The position numbers and the translations under genes are program-made. DNA of 49,386 nucleotides from NCBI GenBank assembly GCA_903893565.1, contig CAITMU010000011.1, forward strand, positions 1 to 49,386, written 5' to 3'. Source of the stretch: an uncultured beta proteobacterium. GTDB lineage: Bacteria; Pseudomonadota; Gammaproteobacteria; Burkholderiales; SG8-41. Below the pieces are notes generated by a model. It was not told where the DNA came from, made no database searches, and saw nothing but the letters and a program-made list of their open reading frames with translations. The stretch's first letter is position 1. Each line of letters opens with the position of its first letter. This document shows positions 36,859 to 46,926 of this stretch, in pieces.

Positions 36859-37337
36859 CGACTTTGCTTTTGAGTGGCTAAAAGCTCAGCACTTTTTTTA
36901 ACCGCCTTAACGATATTCACATAACCCGTGCATCGACAAAGGTTGCCCTCTAAACCGTGATAAATCTGTTCATCTGTGGGTTTAGGGTTATTTTTTAGTA
37001 ATCCTGCCACAGACATAATCATGCCTGGCGTACAAAAACCACACTGTAAGGCATGGCATTGTGTGAAGGCTTGTTGTACGGGATGCAATTTTCCATTTTT
37101 CGCCAATCCTTCAATAGTGGTGATTTGCGCCCCATTCGCCTGGAGAGCGAACACCGTACAAGACTTAATTGCTTCTCCATTCATGTGCACCGTACAGGCC
37201 CCGCACTGACTGGTATCACAACCCACATGTGTGCCAGTCAATTGGGCATGGTCACGGATCAAATTCACCAGTAATGTACGATCCTCAACCTCAAAGCAAT
37301 GATTTTTACCGTTTATTGTCAGTTCCACTTTAGCCAT
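36855..37337 (-). CDS. Molybdenum hydroxylase [2Fe-2S] subunit (CoxS/XdhC-like small subunit)
   Basis: 160 residues. The plant-type cluster uses Cys40, 45, 48 and 60 (GCDTSQCGACTVHMNG, then SC). The second cluster uses Cys99, 102, 134 and 136 (QCGFCTPGM and NLCRCTGYV). It passes electrons from the molybdenum site to the FAD subunit. It follows the FAD subunit gene with a 2-bp gap, so the three subunits form a tight operon in the order large, medium, small. Confidence 0.93.
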   Translation of the reverse strand: MAKVELTINGKNHCFEVEDRTLLVNLIRDHAQLTGTHVGCDTSQCGACTVHMNGEAIKSCTVFALQANGAQITTIEGLAKNGKLHPVQQAFTQCHALQCGFCTPGMIMSVAGLLKNNPKPTDEQIYHGLEGNLCRCTGYVNIVKAVKKSAELLATQKQSR

Positions 37338-37339
37338 GA

Positions 37340-38140
37340 TTATTTCCCGGATAATTTTGCAACAGCGCGTTTGGTCATGACTTTAGCCAGATTAGCACGG
37401 TACTCTTTTGTACCATGCATGTCTTCATTCAAGTCAGCCGCCTCCAACTGAAGCGCCTCAAGCGCCTTAGCGTTCATTTTTTTACCCAATGCTTGCTCCG
37501 CCTCCATCCAGCGAAACACTCCAGGCCCAGCCCCTGTGATAGCGACCCTGGTGCCCTTCGTATTGTGAGCAACAAAAGCGCCAGCCATCGCATAACCAGA
37601 GGCAGGATGAGGAAATTTTTCATAAGCTGATTTCCCCACAACAGGCCATCGCACAGCAGTGATAATCTCATCTGAATCCAAAGCCGTGGTAAATAGCCCT
37701 TGGAAAAAATCATCCGCTACAATTTCCCTTCGGTTAGTCACAATCGTTGCATTAAGACTTAAAGCAGCAGACGGATAGTCCGCCGCAGGATCATTGTTGG
37801 CTAATGATCCACCCATGGTCCCCCGATTTCTAACCTGAGGATCTCCAATTTGACTGGCTAAATAAGCCAGCGCGGGGATCGCACGTTTGACCACTGGAGA
37901 GTTAGCGACCTCCACATGGCGTGTAGCAGCACCAATAGTCAATTGCCCCGCCTTTAATGAGATGCCCTTTAAAGCCTCGATACCACCAATATCAATTAAG
38001 TGAGTGGGTTGTGCTAAACGGGCTTTTAAAGTGGGGATCAGTGTCATTCCACCGGCTAATAACTTCGCCTCACTATGGGCTAACAGTGTATCGGTCGCTT
38101 CTTTGAGTGTTCTAGCTTTAACATAACTGAATGCGTGCAT
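37340..38140 (-). CDS. Molybdenum hydroxylase FAD-binding subunit (CoxM-like)
   Basis: 266 residues. FAD-binding motifs are AKLLAGGMTLIPTLKARLAQ and QIGDPQVRNRGTMGGSLANN, then DPAADYPSAALSLNATIV. The C-terminal CO-dehydrogenase flavoprotein domain follows (AMAGAFVAHNTKGTRVAITG). It lies between the large and small subunit genes with gaps of 9 and 2 bp. Confidence 0.93.
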   Translation of the reverse strand: MHAFSYVKARTLKEATDTLLAHSEAKLLAGGMTLIPTLKARLAQPTHLIDIGGIEALKGISLKAGQLTIGAATRHVEVANSPVVKRAIPALAYLASQIGDPQVRNRGTMGGSLANNDPAADYPSAALSLNATIVTNRREIVADDFFQGLFTTALDSDEIITAVRWPVVGKSAYEKFPHPASGYAMAGAFVAHNTKGTRVAITGAGPGVFRWMEAEQALGKKMNAKALEALQLEAADLNEDMHGTKEYRANLAKVMTKRAVAKLSGK

Positions 38141-38149
38141 GATCAGTCC

Positions 38150-40480
38150 TTATCTTTGACTTTTAGCTTGTTCAATGGTGGCCCACACTTTGGCCGGCGT
38201 CAGGGGCATATCAATATGTTTGATGCCATAAGGGTGCAAGGCATTGACCACTGCATTAACCAGTGCGCCGAGCGAAGCCGTGCAGCCCGCCTCTCCGACC
38301 CCCTTAATACCTAAGGGCCCTAACTTTGACATGGTGGGACATTCTTCAACCTGAATGGACTTCAGATCACCTGCTTTTGGCATCACATAATCGCTAAAAC
38401 TGGCTGTAATCATTTGGCCTGTTTGCTTGTCGTAGACAATATGTTCGCCAAACACCTGTCCCAATCCTTGCACCACAGCCCCATGAACCTGCCCTTCCAC
38501 AATCGTGTGACTGACCACATGACCACAATCATCTACGGTTAAATAAGACACAATTTCACTCACCCCTGTTTCTGGATCGACTTCAACTTCGGTAATATGA
38601 GATCCATTAGGGAATGTCTGTTTTGAAAAAGCCCCTTCAGCTTTTACTGATACCGTTTTTTTACTAGCGAGCTCACCAAGCGTTATTTTTTTTCGACTGC
38701 CCGCCGCCTGAAAAACGCCCTTGCTGTAACTGACTTGGGATGGCTCGACTCCCAGATCCTCAGCCGCTAGCGATTTGGCCGCTTCAATTAACTTCAAAGC
38801 CGCCAGATGACATACCGTACCAGCGCCCACCATGGAGCGTGAGCCTCCGGAATGATTACCCACGATATGAGGCGAACGCGCAGGGTCCCCTTGCTTAATC
38901 TTGATCTTTTCGACCGGGATTTGCATGGCATCAGAGATCAGCATAGCAAACGAAGTCTGGTGTCCCTGACCTTGGGAATGCGCTACCGTATGAGCGGTCA
39001 ATTCACCAGCAGCATTCGCACTTAATTCGATCTCATCTTTAGGATACATCCCGGCCCCAGTACCCTCAATCACCGTAGACATACCAATACCGCGAAGCTT
39101 GCCTTTAGCTAAGCTACTCAAACGACGCGCTTCAAACCCAGACCAATCGGATAACTGTAGCGCCTTAGCAGACAAAGTGGGCAAATCCGCGCACTCGTAG
39201 ACCGAACCGGTTGCCGTTTTGTAGGGGAATTCATTCGCTGGAATATAATTACGACGACGTAAATCAGCCGGATTCATATTCAATTCTAAGGCGGCCGTAT
39301 CTACCACCCGTTCAATGGCATAAGCAATATCGGGGCGGCCCGCACCTCGATAGGCGGCAACCAATGCCGTATTCGTCAGCGCCACTTTAAAGTGTCCATA
39401 TAACGCAGGGATTTTATAAACGCCATTCAAACAGGTTGAAGGGTTACGAATATGGCTAACGGGTCCGGTCGGCGATAAAAACGCTCCCATGTCAGTAATC
39501 CAATCGATACGCAAAGCGGTAAACTGTGCGTTTTCATCCATTGCCAGTGTGGCAGTAATCAGGTTGCCACGGCCATGCGTATCGGTGAGAAAGCTTTCCG
39601 TACGGGTGGAGACCCATTTGATGGAATGCCCCAGCGCTTTTGCCGCAATCATCATGGCCACATATTCCGGGTATACCGAACTTCGCTGCCCAAATCCTCC
39701 CCCCACGTCCTCAACTTCCACGCGGATCTTATCCTCTGACATGTTGTTTGCATAAGCGGCAAATTGTCGTCTTGTCATATTCACCCCTTGTGAGGGGGTA
39801 TGCACTGTATATTGCTCAGTGGTTTTGTCATAAGCAATCAATGCAGCACGTGGCTCCATGGGACTGGCGGTTACACGAGTGCAGTCAACCGACAATTTCG
39901 TGACATGCGCCGCCTTAGCAATGGCTTGGGTGACTTCGGCTTCATTGCCCGCTTCGGCTTCGAAGGGTGAGTTGCCGGGAATATCGTCGTGGATCAAAAC
40001 GCTGCCGGGTTGCAAAGCGGCGACAGGATCAATTACTGCAGGTAAATCTTCATAAACCACTTCAATCAAATCACAAGCATCCTGTGCAGCCAAATGCGAT
40101 TGCGCAACCACCATCGCCACCTGATCACCGACAAATCGCACCTTACCAATGGCCAAGCAGGGCCGATCCGGCACCAAAGCCTTCATACCGTCCTTTCCAG
40201 CAAAGGTAAGAAAGTTTGCGGATCGAAGGTAACCCGCGGCTAGCGCATCAGCACCCGTATAAATGGCCTTGACGCCAGGATGTTGAAGCGCCTTATCCGT
40301 GTTGATAGAAACAATATTGGCATGAGCTCGATCCGCGCGTAAAAAACATGCATGCAATTGCTGTGGATCATTCCAATCAGAGGCATAGCGCCCCTTACCG
40401 GTAATCAAGCGCAAGTCTTCCAGTCGCGAAAGTTTCGCGCCGTCGACCGTAAACAGTGGTGAATGATGATGTTGGTCCAT
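38150..40480 (-). CDS. Molybdopterin-binding aldehyde oxidase/xanthine dehydrogenase-type large subunit (form II CoxL-like)
   Basis: 776 residues. An N-terminal aldehyde-oxidase hammerhead domain (LITGKGRYASDWNDPQQLHA) is followed by the molybdenum-cofactor domains: VEDVGGGFGQRSSVYPEYVA, LVAAYRGAGRPDIAYAIERV, HSQGQGHQTSFAMLISDAM and, at the end, IKGVGEAGCTASLGALVNAV with the catalytic Glu near 730. The active-site loop is AYRGAGR, not the AYXCSFR of true carbon monoxide dehydrogenase, so this is a form II enzyme acting on an aldehyde, N-heterocycle or thioether-type substrate. No CoxDEF or XdhC-type maturation genes lie in the window. Confidence 0.92.
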   Translation of the reverse strand: MDQHHHSPLFTVDGAKLSRLEDLRLITGKGRYASDWNDPQQLHACFLRADRAHANIVSINTDKALQHPGVKAIYTGADALAAGYLRSANFLTFAGKDGMKALVPDRPCLAIGKVRFVGDQVAMVVAQSHLAAQDACDLIEVVYEDLPAVIDPVAALQPGSVLIHDDIPGNSPFEAEAGNEAEVTQAIAKAAHVTKLSVDCTRVTASPMEPRAALIAYDKTTEQYTVHTPSQGVNMTRRQFAAYANNMSEDKIRVEVEDVGGGFGQRSSVYPEYVAMMIAAKALGHSIKWVSTRTESFLTDTHGRGNLITATLAMDENAQFTALRIDWITDMGAFLSPTGPVSHIRNPSTCLNGVYKIPALYGHFKVALTNTALVAAYRGAGRPDIAYAIERVVDTAALELNMNPADLRRRNYIPANEFPYKTATGSVYECADLPTLSAKALQLSDWSGFEARRLSSLAKGKLRGIGMSTVIEGTGAGMYPKDEIELSANAAGELTAHTVAHSQGQGHQTSFAMLISDAMQIPVEKIKIKQGDPARSPHIVGNHSGGSRSMVGAGTVCHLAALKLIEAAKSLAAEDLGVEPSQVSYSKGVFQAAGSRKKITLGELASKKTVSVKAEGAFSKQTFPNGSHITEVEVDPETGVSEIVSYLTVDDCGHVVSHTIVEGQVHGAVVQGLGQVFGEHIVYDKQTGQMITASFSDYVMPKAGDLKSIQVEECPTMSKLGPLGIKGVGEAGCTASLGALVNAVVNALHPYGIKHIDMPLTPAKVWATIEQAKSQR

Positions 40481-40697
40481 CCGCGCCTCGTTTAATTTGA
40501 ATAAAAAGAAATGATTGATTACAGATTCATTAAATAAAATTCATCAAACAATCAAAATACAACTTAAATCCCGCATCAAATCCGTATAAAAAATACAGCC
40601 CTTTATTGACACCTTGAGTATCCTAAAAGGCTGTATCGCGACTCCCCCTCATTTTGTAGCGTTCGTCAAAGTCGCTCATTTCACGCAATGGCTTTAA

Positions 40698-41660
40698 TTA
40701 GCTCGCCTTTTTCATTTCGCCTGCGCGGATGGCATCAGCCATTTTAACCGGTGGCACCACCGGTACGATCCCACTCATTAAAGTTCCTGGTACCGTTTGA
40801 ATTAACTCCTCGACCGTGAATAAGCCCTCGTCACCTTTATGCAAGAACCGATAGTCTTCACCAAAATAGTAAGAATTGATTCGGCCCCGCTCTACGTGAA
40901 ATACCTGGCCATTCACACTATCGGCCTCATCGGTGGCTAGATAAGCGACCATAGGCGCAATAAATTCTGGGCCCCGGGGAACGAGTGTCAAATCATATTG
41001 TTCTTTGGTCATCAAGCCAGCCTCAAACTTACGACGACGGTTTTCTTTCACCGTATCCGTTAAGGTCATTCGAGTATCGGCAGAAGGGCAGATGGCGTTT
41101 GCGGTAATACCGTTTTTATAGGTCTCTTTAGCTATGGACCGGGTCAGGCCAATAATACCCGCCTTAGAAGCACTGTAGTTGCATTGACCCACCGAGCCTT
41201 TAAACGCATCGGATGAAAAATTAATAATTCGTCCGTGCCCAGCTTGTCTCATGTATTTGACTGCGTGATGACACATATTCCAATGTCCCTTTAAATGCAC
41301 ATTCACGACAGAATCAAAATCATCCTCTGACATATTCCAAATCATGCGTTCGCGTAAATTGCCTGCGACATTGACTAAAATATCGATTTTCCCAAATTGC
41401 TCCACACACTGATTAATCATCAAACCCGCTTTTAAGTAATCCGAGACCGAATCATAATTGGCCTGGGCCTTACCGCCGGCCTTGATAATTTCTGCTACCA
41501 CCTCATCGGCGGGACGCTCCTCGGTTTTTTCACCTCCTCGGCCAACGCCTGGATCGTTGACAATCACACTCGCGCCCTCTTGCGCCAGCAAAAGAGCCAC
41601 TGCACGCCCTATCCCTCTACCGGCTCCTGAAACAACGGCTGCTTTTCCTTTTAAATGCAT
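40698..41660 (-). CDS. Short-chain dehydrogenase/reductase
   Basis: 320 residues from ATG 41660, which has AGGAG 5 nt upstream; GTG 41666 would add two residues. The NAD-binding motif is VVSGAGRGIGRAVALLL, then ILVNVAGN, the catalytic Ser in IINFSSDAFKGSV, and the YxxxK in YSASKAGIIGLTRSIAKE. The N-terminal VNDPGVGRGGEKTEERPADE is typical of the HSD17B4-type SDR subgroup, which acts on 3-hydroxyacyl or steroid-like substrates. The last ~70 residues are a C-terminal extension beyond the usual 250. It lies upstream of the molybdenum hydroxylase operon with a 217-bp gap. Confidence 0.9.
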   Translation of the reverse strand: MHLKGKAAVVSGAGRGIGRAVALLLAQEGASVIVNDPGVGRGGEKTEERPADEVVAEIIKAGGKAQANYDSVSDYLKAGLMINQCVEQFGKIDILVNVAGNLRERMIWNMSEDDFDSVVNVHLKGHWNMCHHAVKYMRQAGHGRIINFSSDAFKGSVGQCNYSASKAGIIGLTRSIAKETYKNGITANAICPSADTRMTLTDTVKENRRRKFEAGLMTKEQYDLTLVPRGPEFIAPMVAYLATDEADSVNGQVFHVERGRINSYYFGEDYRFLHKGDEGLFTVEELIQTVPGTLMSGIVPVVPPVKMADAIRAGEMKKAS

Positions 41661-42007
41661 GTTCACTCCTCGTTGATTAATTATTCACCTAAACCATTAG
41701 TATACCGGGAGTCTTGCACAAACTGGGCCACCGCCTAATCTTTTAAACATCACAAGATGCACGACCCCATTGCTGCACCCCACTCACAAAGTCCACAATA
41801 TATACAAATCCCGTCAGACATAACTGAACCGCCACAATAGGCGATGATTTGATCTATCGCAAGTTTGTGCGGACAATGGGCAGAAGATCCCACATTTCAC
41901 CGCTCAAAACCCTTCTTCAATCGTTTTTTTGGCTTACCTGAACCTCTGCGCACGCACTTATTCTCAGGTATGCTTCAACCTATTCATAAAACTGACAATC
42001 AAAGACT
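41661..42007. other. Divergent intergenic region between the SDR and aldehyde dehydrogenase genes
   Basis: 347 bp with no gene. It must hold promoters for both directions, but I find no clear -35/-10 pair, operator or hairpin. Confidence 0.4.
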
Positions 42008-43446
42008 ATGATCAATTATCAAGATACCTCACTGTTTATCGACGGTCTATGGGGCCCAAGCCTATCAGGACGCACCTTACCCGTGGTTAACCCAGCCAAC
42101 CATCAAACCATTGGTCAAGTCGCTTATGCAGAAAAAGCGGATCTAGATCGTGCCTTAGAAGCGGCAGAAAAAGGATTTAAGGTTTGGCGTAAAGTTTCCG
42201 CATTTGATCGGTGCAAAATAATGCGCAAGGCGGCTGAATTATTTCGCCAAAGAGCGGATACGATCGCCGCTTTGATGACCTATGAACAGGGCAAACCGCT
42301 GATAGAGGCCAGACTAGAAGTATTGGCCGGCGCCGATATCATCGAGTGGTTTGCCGAAGAAGGACGCCGCGCCTACGGGCGCGTCATTCCTGCGCGTGCA
42401 GAGGGTATTTATCAATTAGTGGTCAAAGAACCCGTTGGGCCAGTGGCCGCATTCACCCCTTGGAACTTCCCTATTAATCAGGCTGTGCGTAAACTCAGCG
42501 CTGCTTTATCAACGGGTTGCTCCATCATACTCAAGGCGCCCGAAGAAACCCCGGCCTCACCGGCTGAACTAGTGCGCGCTTTTGTCGATGCGGGGGTTCC
42601 TGCTGGAGTAATCAATTTGGTTTATGGAAACCCTGCGGATATTTCCAGTTATCTCATCGCACATCCCATCATTCGAAAAATGTCCTTCACAGGCTCTACG
42701 GCAGTTGGCAAGCTGTTAGCTGAGATGGCCGGAAAACACATGAAACGTGCCACAATGGAACTGGGAGGGCACGCCCCAGTGATTATTTTTGATGACGCTG
42801 ATATCGAATTGGCCGCAAAAACGATGAGTTTCATGAAATTTAGAAATGCTGGACAAGTCTGCGTTTCACCCACTCGATTTTTAGTTCAGGAAAATGTCTA
42901 TCAGCAGTTCGTGACGCAGTTTGTCGACCATGCCAAAGCCACCAAAGTTGGGGACGGTTTTGATAAAGACACAAAAATGGCAACCTTAGCCAACCCTAGA
43001 CGGCAAAGCGCGATGATAGCCAACGTGGAAGATGCCAAAAAAATGGCGGGCAAATAAAAACCGGCGGCTTTCCCATCGGAGAGAAAGGTAATTACTTTGA
43101 GCCTACCGTGATCACTGAATTGTCCACTAATGCATCCGCCATGAACACCGAACCCTTCGGCCCCATGGCGATCATTAACCCTTTTAGGACTTTTGAAGAA
43201 GCGGTTGAAGAGTCGAACCGTTTACCCTATGGATTAGCCGCTTACGCTTGGACCCGTTCGGCCAAGACAGCCAATGCCATTGCTTCCCAGGTAGAAACGG
43301 GGATGATGACCATCAATCACTTGGGATTTGCTCTACCTGAGGTCCCCTTTGGCGGGGTTAAAGATTCAGGCTACGGCTCGGAAGGCGGCAGCGAAGCTAT
43401 CGAACCTTACTTGGTTTCAAAATTCATTACCCAAGCAAACCTCTAA
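42008..43446 (+). pseudogene. Aldehyde dehydrogenase (succinate-semialdehyde dehydrogenase-like), frame broken at an A7 run
   Basis: The two parts are 42008-43057 (frame 1, 349 codons) and a -1-frame continuation to 43446. Joined at A7 (43037-43043) they give 479 residues, the normal GabD length. Marks: [35 protein letters not shown], catalytic Glu251 in [10 protein letters not shown] and Cys285 in [11 protein letters not shown]. After the run the other frame reads [20 protein letters not shown], exactly the expected ALDH sequence, then MNTEPFGPMA and MMTINHLGFALPEVPFGGVK. Without the shift the product stops after Met-Ala-Gly-Lys and lacks the C-terminal third. Both halves are otherwise undamaged, so the break is recent, a sequencing or assembly error in a homopolymer, or a -1 slip by the ribosome on AAA codons. 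Confidence 0.88.
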
Positions 43447-43516
43447 GCACATTGAGGGGGCCCCCCCTCTATGACACAAAGACTTAAAACGCCCCGATAA
43501 CCTGGTCGTTCTCGAC

Positions 43517-43756
43517 CTAGGCTTTGGGTTTACGTCCAGGAGCCGCCTGTGGAATATAACCAGAAATGCGACACAATATGCCATCTATTTCTTTGCCATC
43601 CTGATACCGAATTGAACGACACACCATAATGGCGCCTTTTTCGCGCAAATCATTCACCCCTGTTCTAACACTGGCCAACGAAAGCCCTGTCGCTGCAGCG
43701 ATTTCCGTATCCAACTTTTCGCCACTTTGTTTCAAATATTCCAGAATTGATTGCAT
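43517..43756 (-). CDS. Small winged-helix DNA-binding protein, candidate regulator
   Basis: 79 residues: MQSILEYLKQSGEKLDTEIA, then the helix-turn-helix ATGLSLASVRTGVNDLREKG and a wing (AIMVCRSIRYQDGKEIDGIL). The tail is PGRKPKA. It resembles short stand-alone winged-helix proteins of Burkholderiales of unknown target. It converges on the aldehyde dehydrogenase gene and is the only regulator-like gene in the catabolic half. Its target cannot be inferred from the sequence. Confidence 0.72.
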   Translation of the reverse strand: MQSILEYLKQSGEKLDTEIAAATGLSLASVRTGVNDLREKGAIMVCRSIRYQDGKEIDGILCRISGYIPQAAPGRKPKA

Positions 43757-43955
43757 CTTTACTCTCTGATGATCATCGATAAGAAAACGCTCGGGCCACT
43801 TTTACTAATCTGGCGGGTTTCGCATTTTACATGAGTTCCCCTTCATTGGCACTGTCCAATCCTAAGATCCAAGGGATAATAAGCCCATATATACTGTGAA
43901 AACAGTAACTTATCGAAAATTTATCAACCCTCCTTGATAACAACCACACTCAACC

Positions 43956-45059
43956 CTAAGGCCTTAGAGCACTATACAAAAAGGGCAAACTTTCATCCAT
44001 TCGGTAATCAATATCCGAGTGATTATCATCAAACTCTTCATACCAATGAAAAATTCCAGCCTCCGACAATCGTTTAGATAAAATCCGGGTTCCGTAGTGA
44101 ATATGGTATTGATCACGCCATCCACAGTCGATGAAAATACCCTTCAGAGACTGAAGGTTTTTACGATATCGGTTGACTAAATTAATAGGATCATGGGATT
44201 GCCACGCACGCCATCGCTGAGCAATTAGTTCACCGGTTTCGAGATTAAAAGGCAAACGAAACCCTAAGGGCGCTTTTGGATCAGGATCATAGGTGGCGGC
44301 CATACAAAGATTCATTAAACAATGACCCTCCCCTGAGGAGAGCTTTTCTTTTGCCCAGACTGTTTTTAAAAATCGGCTCACCCGTCCATCATCATAGCCT
44401 TGGGCTATCCCATTTTTATTGGCTTGTTTCAATATGTCCTGCTTGCCAGCACGCTGAGGCTGGCGACGATACCGCGCCAACTCATTCAAAGTATTAGGCC
44501 AATCATGCCAGTAGACAAAATCAAAATATGCATCGCCAGAGTGATTGGCAATGGCTCCCCAATATTGAGGATATTTCATGGCGTGAATCATCGATCCGTA
44601 ACCGCCGGAAGACTTACCAAAGCAACCTCGATGATCTCGATGCGCTAGTGTACGAAATTGCTGGTCGACAAAGGGGACGATTTCTTGAGTAAGATAATCC
44701 GCGTATCGCCCAATAGCGGTCGAATTAATATATTGATTACCACCCAGTGCTGTAAAACAATCGGGAAAAACAAGAATAACAGGCCCCATTTTCTTTTCCG
44801 CAATAAGGCGGCACACCCGCTGCGGAACATTGTCACCAAATGGCTTCCAATGCGTATGCGATAGTCCTGTTCCTGTAAAACCTGCCAAATCATAAAAAAC
44901 AGGAAAGCGTTGGTTAAGCGAGACATCGTATTGTGGAGGCAACCAAACACCCAAACGACGCACATGAGGATCAGCCAAGGGATTATCCCTTAGAATTTTT
45001 GAATCATGTTGCAACGTAATTAAAGTGCCCTCGGCACCGCGTGGACGTTTACGACTCAT
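43956..45059 (-). CDS. Putative esterase (esterase D family alpha/beta hydrolase)
   Basis: 367 residues, PF00756-like. It begins without a signal peptide. FPVFYDLAGFTG and MGPVILVFPDCF form the first strands. The nucleophile elbow is Gly-Lys-Ser150-Ser-Gly in RGCFGKSSGGYGSMIHAMKY. FIDCGWRDQYHIHYG carries the likely Asp, and EEFDDNHSDIDYR the catalytic His. The length exceeds that of S-formylglutathione hydrolase (about 280) because of a central insertion. Substrate unknown; probably a cytoplasmic carboxylester hydrolase. Confidence 0.85.
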   Translation of the reverse strand: MSRKRPRGAEGTLITLQHDSKILRDNPLADPHVRRLGVWLPPQYDVSLNQRFPVFYDLAGFTGTGLSHTHWKPFGDNVPQRVCRLIAEKKMGPVILVFPDCFTALGGNQYINSTAIGRYADYLTQEIVPFVDQQFRTLAHRDHRGCFGKSSGGYGSMIHAMKYPQYWGAIANHSGDAYFDFVYWHDWPNTLNELARYRRQPQRAGKQDILKQANKNGIAQGYDDGRVSRFLKTVWAKEKLSSGEGHCLMNLCMAATYDPDPKAPLGFRLPFNLETGELIAQRWRAWQSHDPINLVNRYRKNLQSLKGIFIDCGWRDQYHIHYGTRILSKRLSEAGIFHWYEEFDDNHSDIDYRMDESLPFLYSALRP

Positions 45060-45621
45060 TAGGGGTAGCCCATTGTTGGATCAAAGTAATCATCTCGTTT
45101 AGTTCACAGTAAACTGGCAACAGAAATGCGTTCAAATCCCATGATTGAAAACCATCGTTTCGTCATTTTTTAGTTCCACCGTTATCTAAAAAGGGTCGAA
45201 ACAAAACTTTTAGTGACCTGCCCGTTAAGTGAAATCACTATCAGAAAATGGGAATCCAATACAAAATATTGGGTTACTCCACAAATCTTAAGAAAAACGT
45301 CACCCCATAATCCCTTTGTACACGTTCGTTATTGAAACTTATATTAATGAAAGATTGGGAAAACACCATACTACCCATGTACGTTTATCTTTCTCATTCT
45401 TACTTATAGAAATTTTTATTGCCCTTTCAGATGCATACGTGCAATTCTATCGATATCTAAGACTTTGTGGCAAAAAATAGAATCTGGCCACTGTCTACCC
45501 CGATATAGCCCTAGGAAACATTTTAAGTCGTGGCGATTTAAAAGCAATTAGAATGTATCCCCCAGCGCGAGCCCAAGGCACTCGGCTTCCATTCATTAGA
45601 GGTTACTTGAAGACTGAGTAT
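45060..45621. other. 560-bp gap without a gene
   Basis: AT-rich, between the esterase start and the end of the next Bug gene (both minus strand). It should hold the esterase promoter. Only short unrelated frames occur, and I see no repeat, tRNA or strong terminator. Confidence 0.4.
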
Positions 45622-46665
45622 TCACGGCAACAGGTCTTTTGGATTTTTTTTAATCGACTTATCCTGAAGTATCCCTTGAAAACGCAAATACTCCTCTTGC
45701 ATAAAACGCATAAATCCCTCAGGCGTACTATCGACAACCGGTTCGGCCCCCAGTAGATCAAAACGCACCCGAAGCTTTTGGGACTGCAAGACGTGCAGAA
45801 CGTCACTATTTAATTGTTCCACAATACGTCGCGGTGTATTCAAGGGCGCCACGATCCCAGACCAACTATCATACTGCGCCTCAGGCAACCCCATTTCCGC
45901 TATCGCAGGCACGTTAGGCAAATGACGACTACGTCGAGGCGTCATCACCGCTAGCGCCCGTAGCCGACTATCTCTCAAATGAACTAAAGCGGCAGGTACA
46001 GTATAAATGGCGTAATGAACTCTGCCGAGCACCATTTCCACATAAGAGTCTGATAGATTTTTAAAGGGGACATGCACCGCCTCGATCCCCAGTATTCTGG
46101 AAAAAATATCCGCCGCCAAGTGTGAGGCAGAGCCGTAACCTAAAGAGGCAAAATTTAAATCTCCCGGATGAGATTTTGCGTAATGAACAAAATCTTTGGC
46201 CGTGCTCACGGGTAAAGCTCGTGACATTAATAAAACATTGGCAATAGAGGCAACGTGACTAATCCCGACAATGTCGCCGAGGGCATTGTAGGGCGCGTTT
46301 TCGTGCATGAGTTCGCTAATAATTCGGGTCACCCCAATTAAGCCCAAGGTATACCCATCCGCCTTAGAGCGAGACACTCGCCTATTGCCGATCAAGCCTC
46401 CCGCCCCCGGACGATCATCGACAATGACCCGCTGTGCATAATAAGACTCCAACTCTTCACCCAATGCGCGGGCAAAAAAATCGTCTGCGGTTCCAACGGC
46501 AGAAGCCACAATAATGTGTATTGTTTTTTGCGGGAAAGTGCCTTGTGTATCCCTTGTCTCACCCCAACTGAGGGAACTCAAACCACCCAAGAGCACAAAG
46601 GTGGTGACAAAATAACCCCATCGATGAAATCGCCCTAGAGGGATAAAGGAGCTAAAACACTTCAT
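45622..46665 (-). CDS. Bug/TctC-family tripartite tricarboxylate receptor (copy 4)
   Basis: 347 residues from ATG 46665 (MKCFSSFIPLGRFHRWGYFV), which places a signal peptide at 1-35 ending LSWG; the frame reaches 46767. Marks: FPQKTIHIIVASAVGTADDF, VIVDDRPGAGGLIGNRRVSR, LNFASLGYGSASHLAADIF, VPFKNLSDSYVEMVLGRVHY and RLRALAVMTP. The usual VPxxxGGxxD pocket segment is altered here to VASAVGTADDF, so its ligand may differ from those of the other copies. It lies downstream of the CocE-type hydrolase gene. Confidence 0.9.
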   Translation of the reverse strand: MKCFSSFIPLGRFHRWGYFVTTFVLLGGLSSLSWGETRDTQGTFPQKTIHIIVASAVGTADDFFARALGEELESYYAQRVIVDDRPGAGGLIGNRRVSRSKADGYTLGLIGVTRIISELMHENAPYNALGDIVGISHVASIANVLLMSRALPVSTAKDFVHYAKSHPGDLNFASLGYGSASHLAADIFSRILGIEAVHVPFKNLSDSYVEMVLGRVHYAIYTVPAALVHLRDSRLRALAVMTPRRSRHLPNVPAIAEMGLPEAQYDSWSGIVAPLNTPRRIVEQLNSDVLHVLQSQKLRVRFDLLGAEPVVDSTPEGFMRFMQEEYLRFQGILQDKSIKKNPKDLLP

Positions 46666-46926
46666 AACAATCTCAAATAATCTCTTCTCAACGCAGTGGG
46701 TTAATGCTCTTTTCACAGGATGAGTGCCTTTGCATTTCGTTTCTAGGCCTCTTGCTAGCTCTCCCAATGAATGGGATTACGCAATAAGGTTCGTTGTATT
46801 ATCAACTCCAAGTTATTGGTGCCCGCTGGCGACATCAACCCCCAAGCTCCAATTAAACGGCCCCATGAAGTAAGCGTATACAAAAGTGCTTACTTTGATC
46901 TTTGACAGCCTCCCATTACCATGGAA

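Noticed and set aside
38150..40480. Aerobic carbon monoxide dehydrogenase
   Set aside because: The active-site loop reads AYRGAGR, the form II type, instead of the AYXCSFR needed for CO oxidation.
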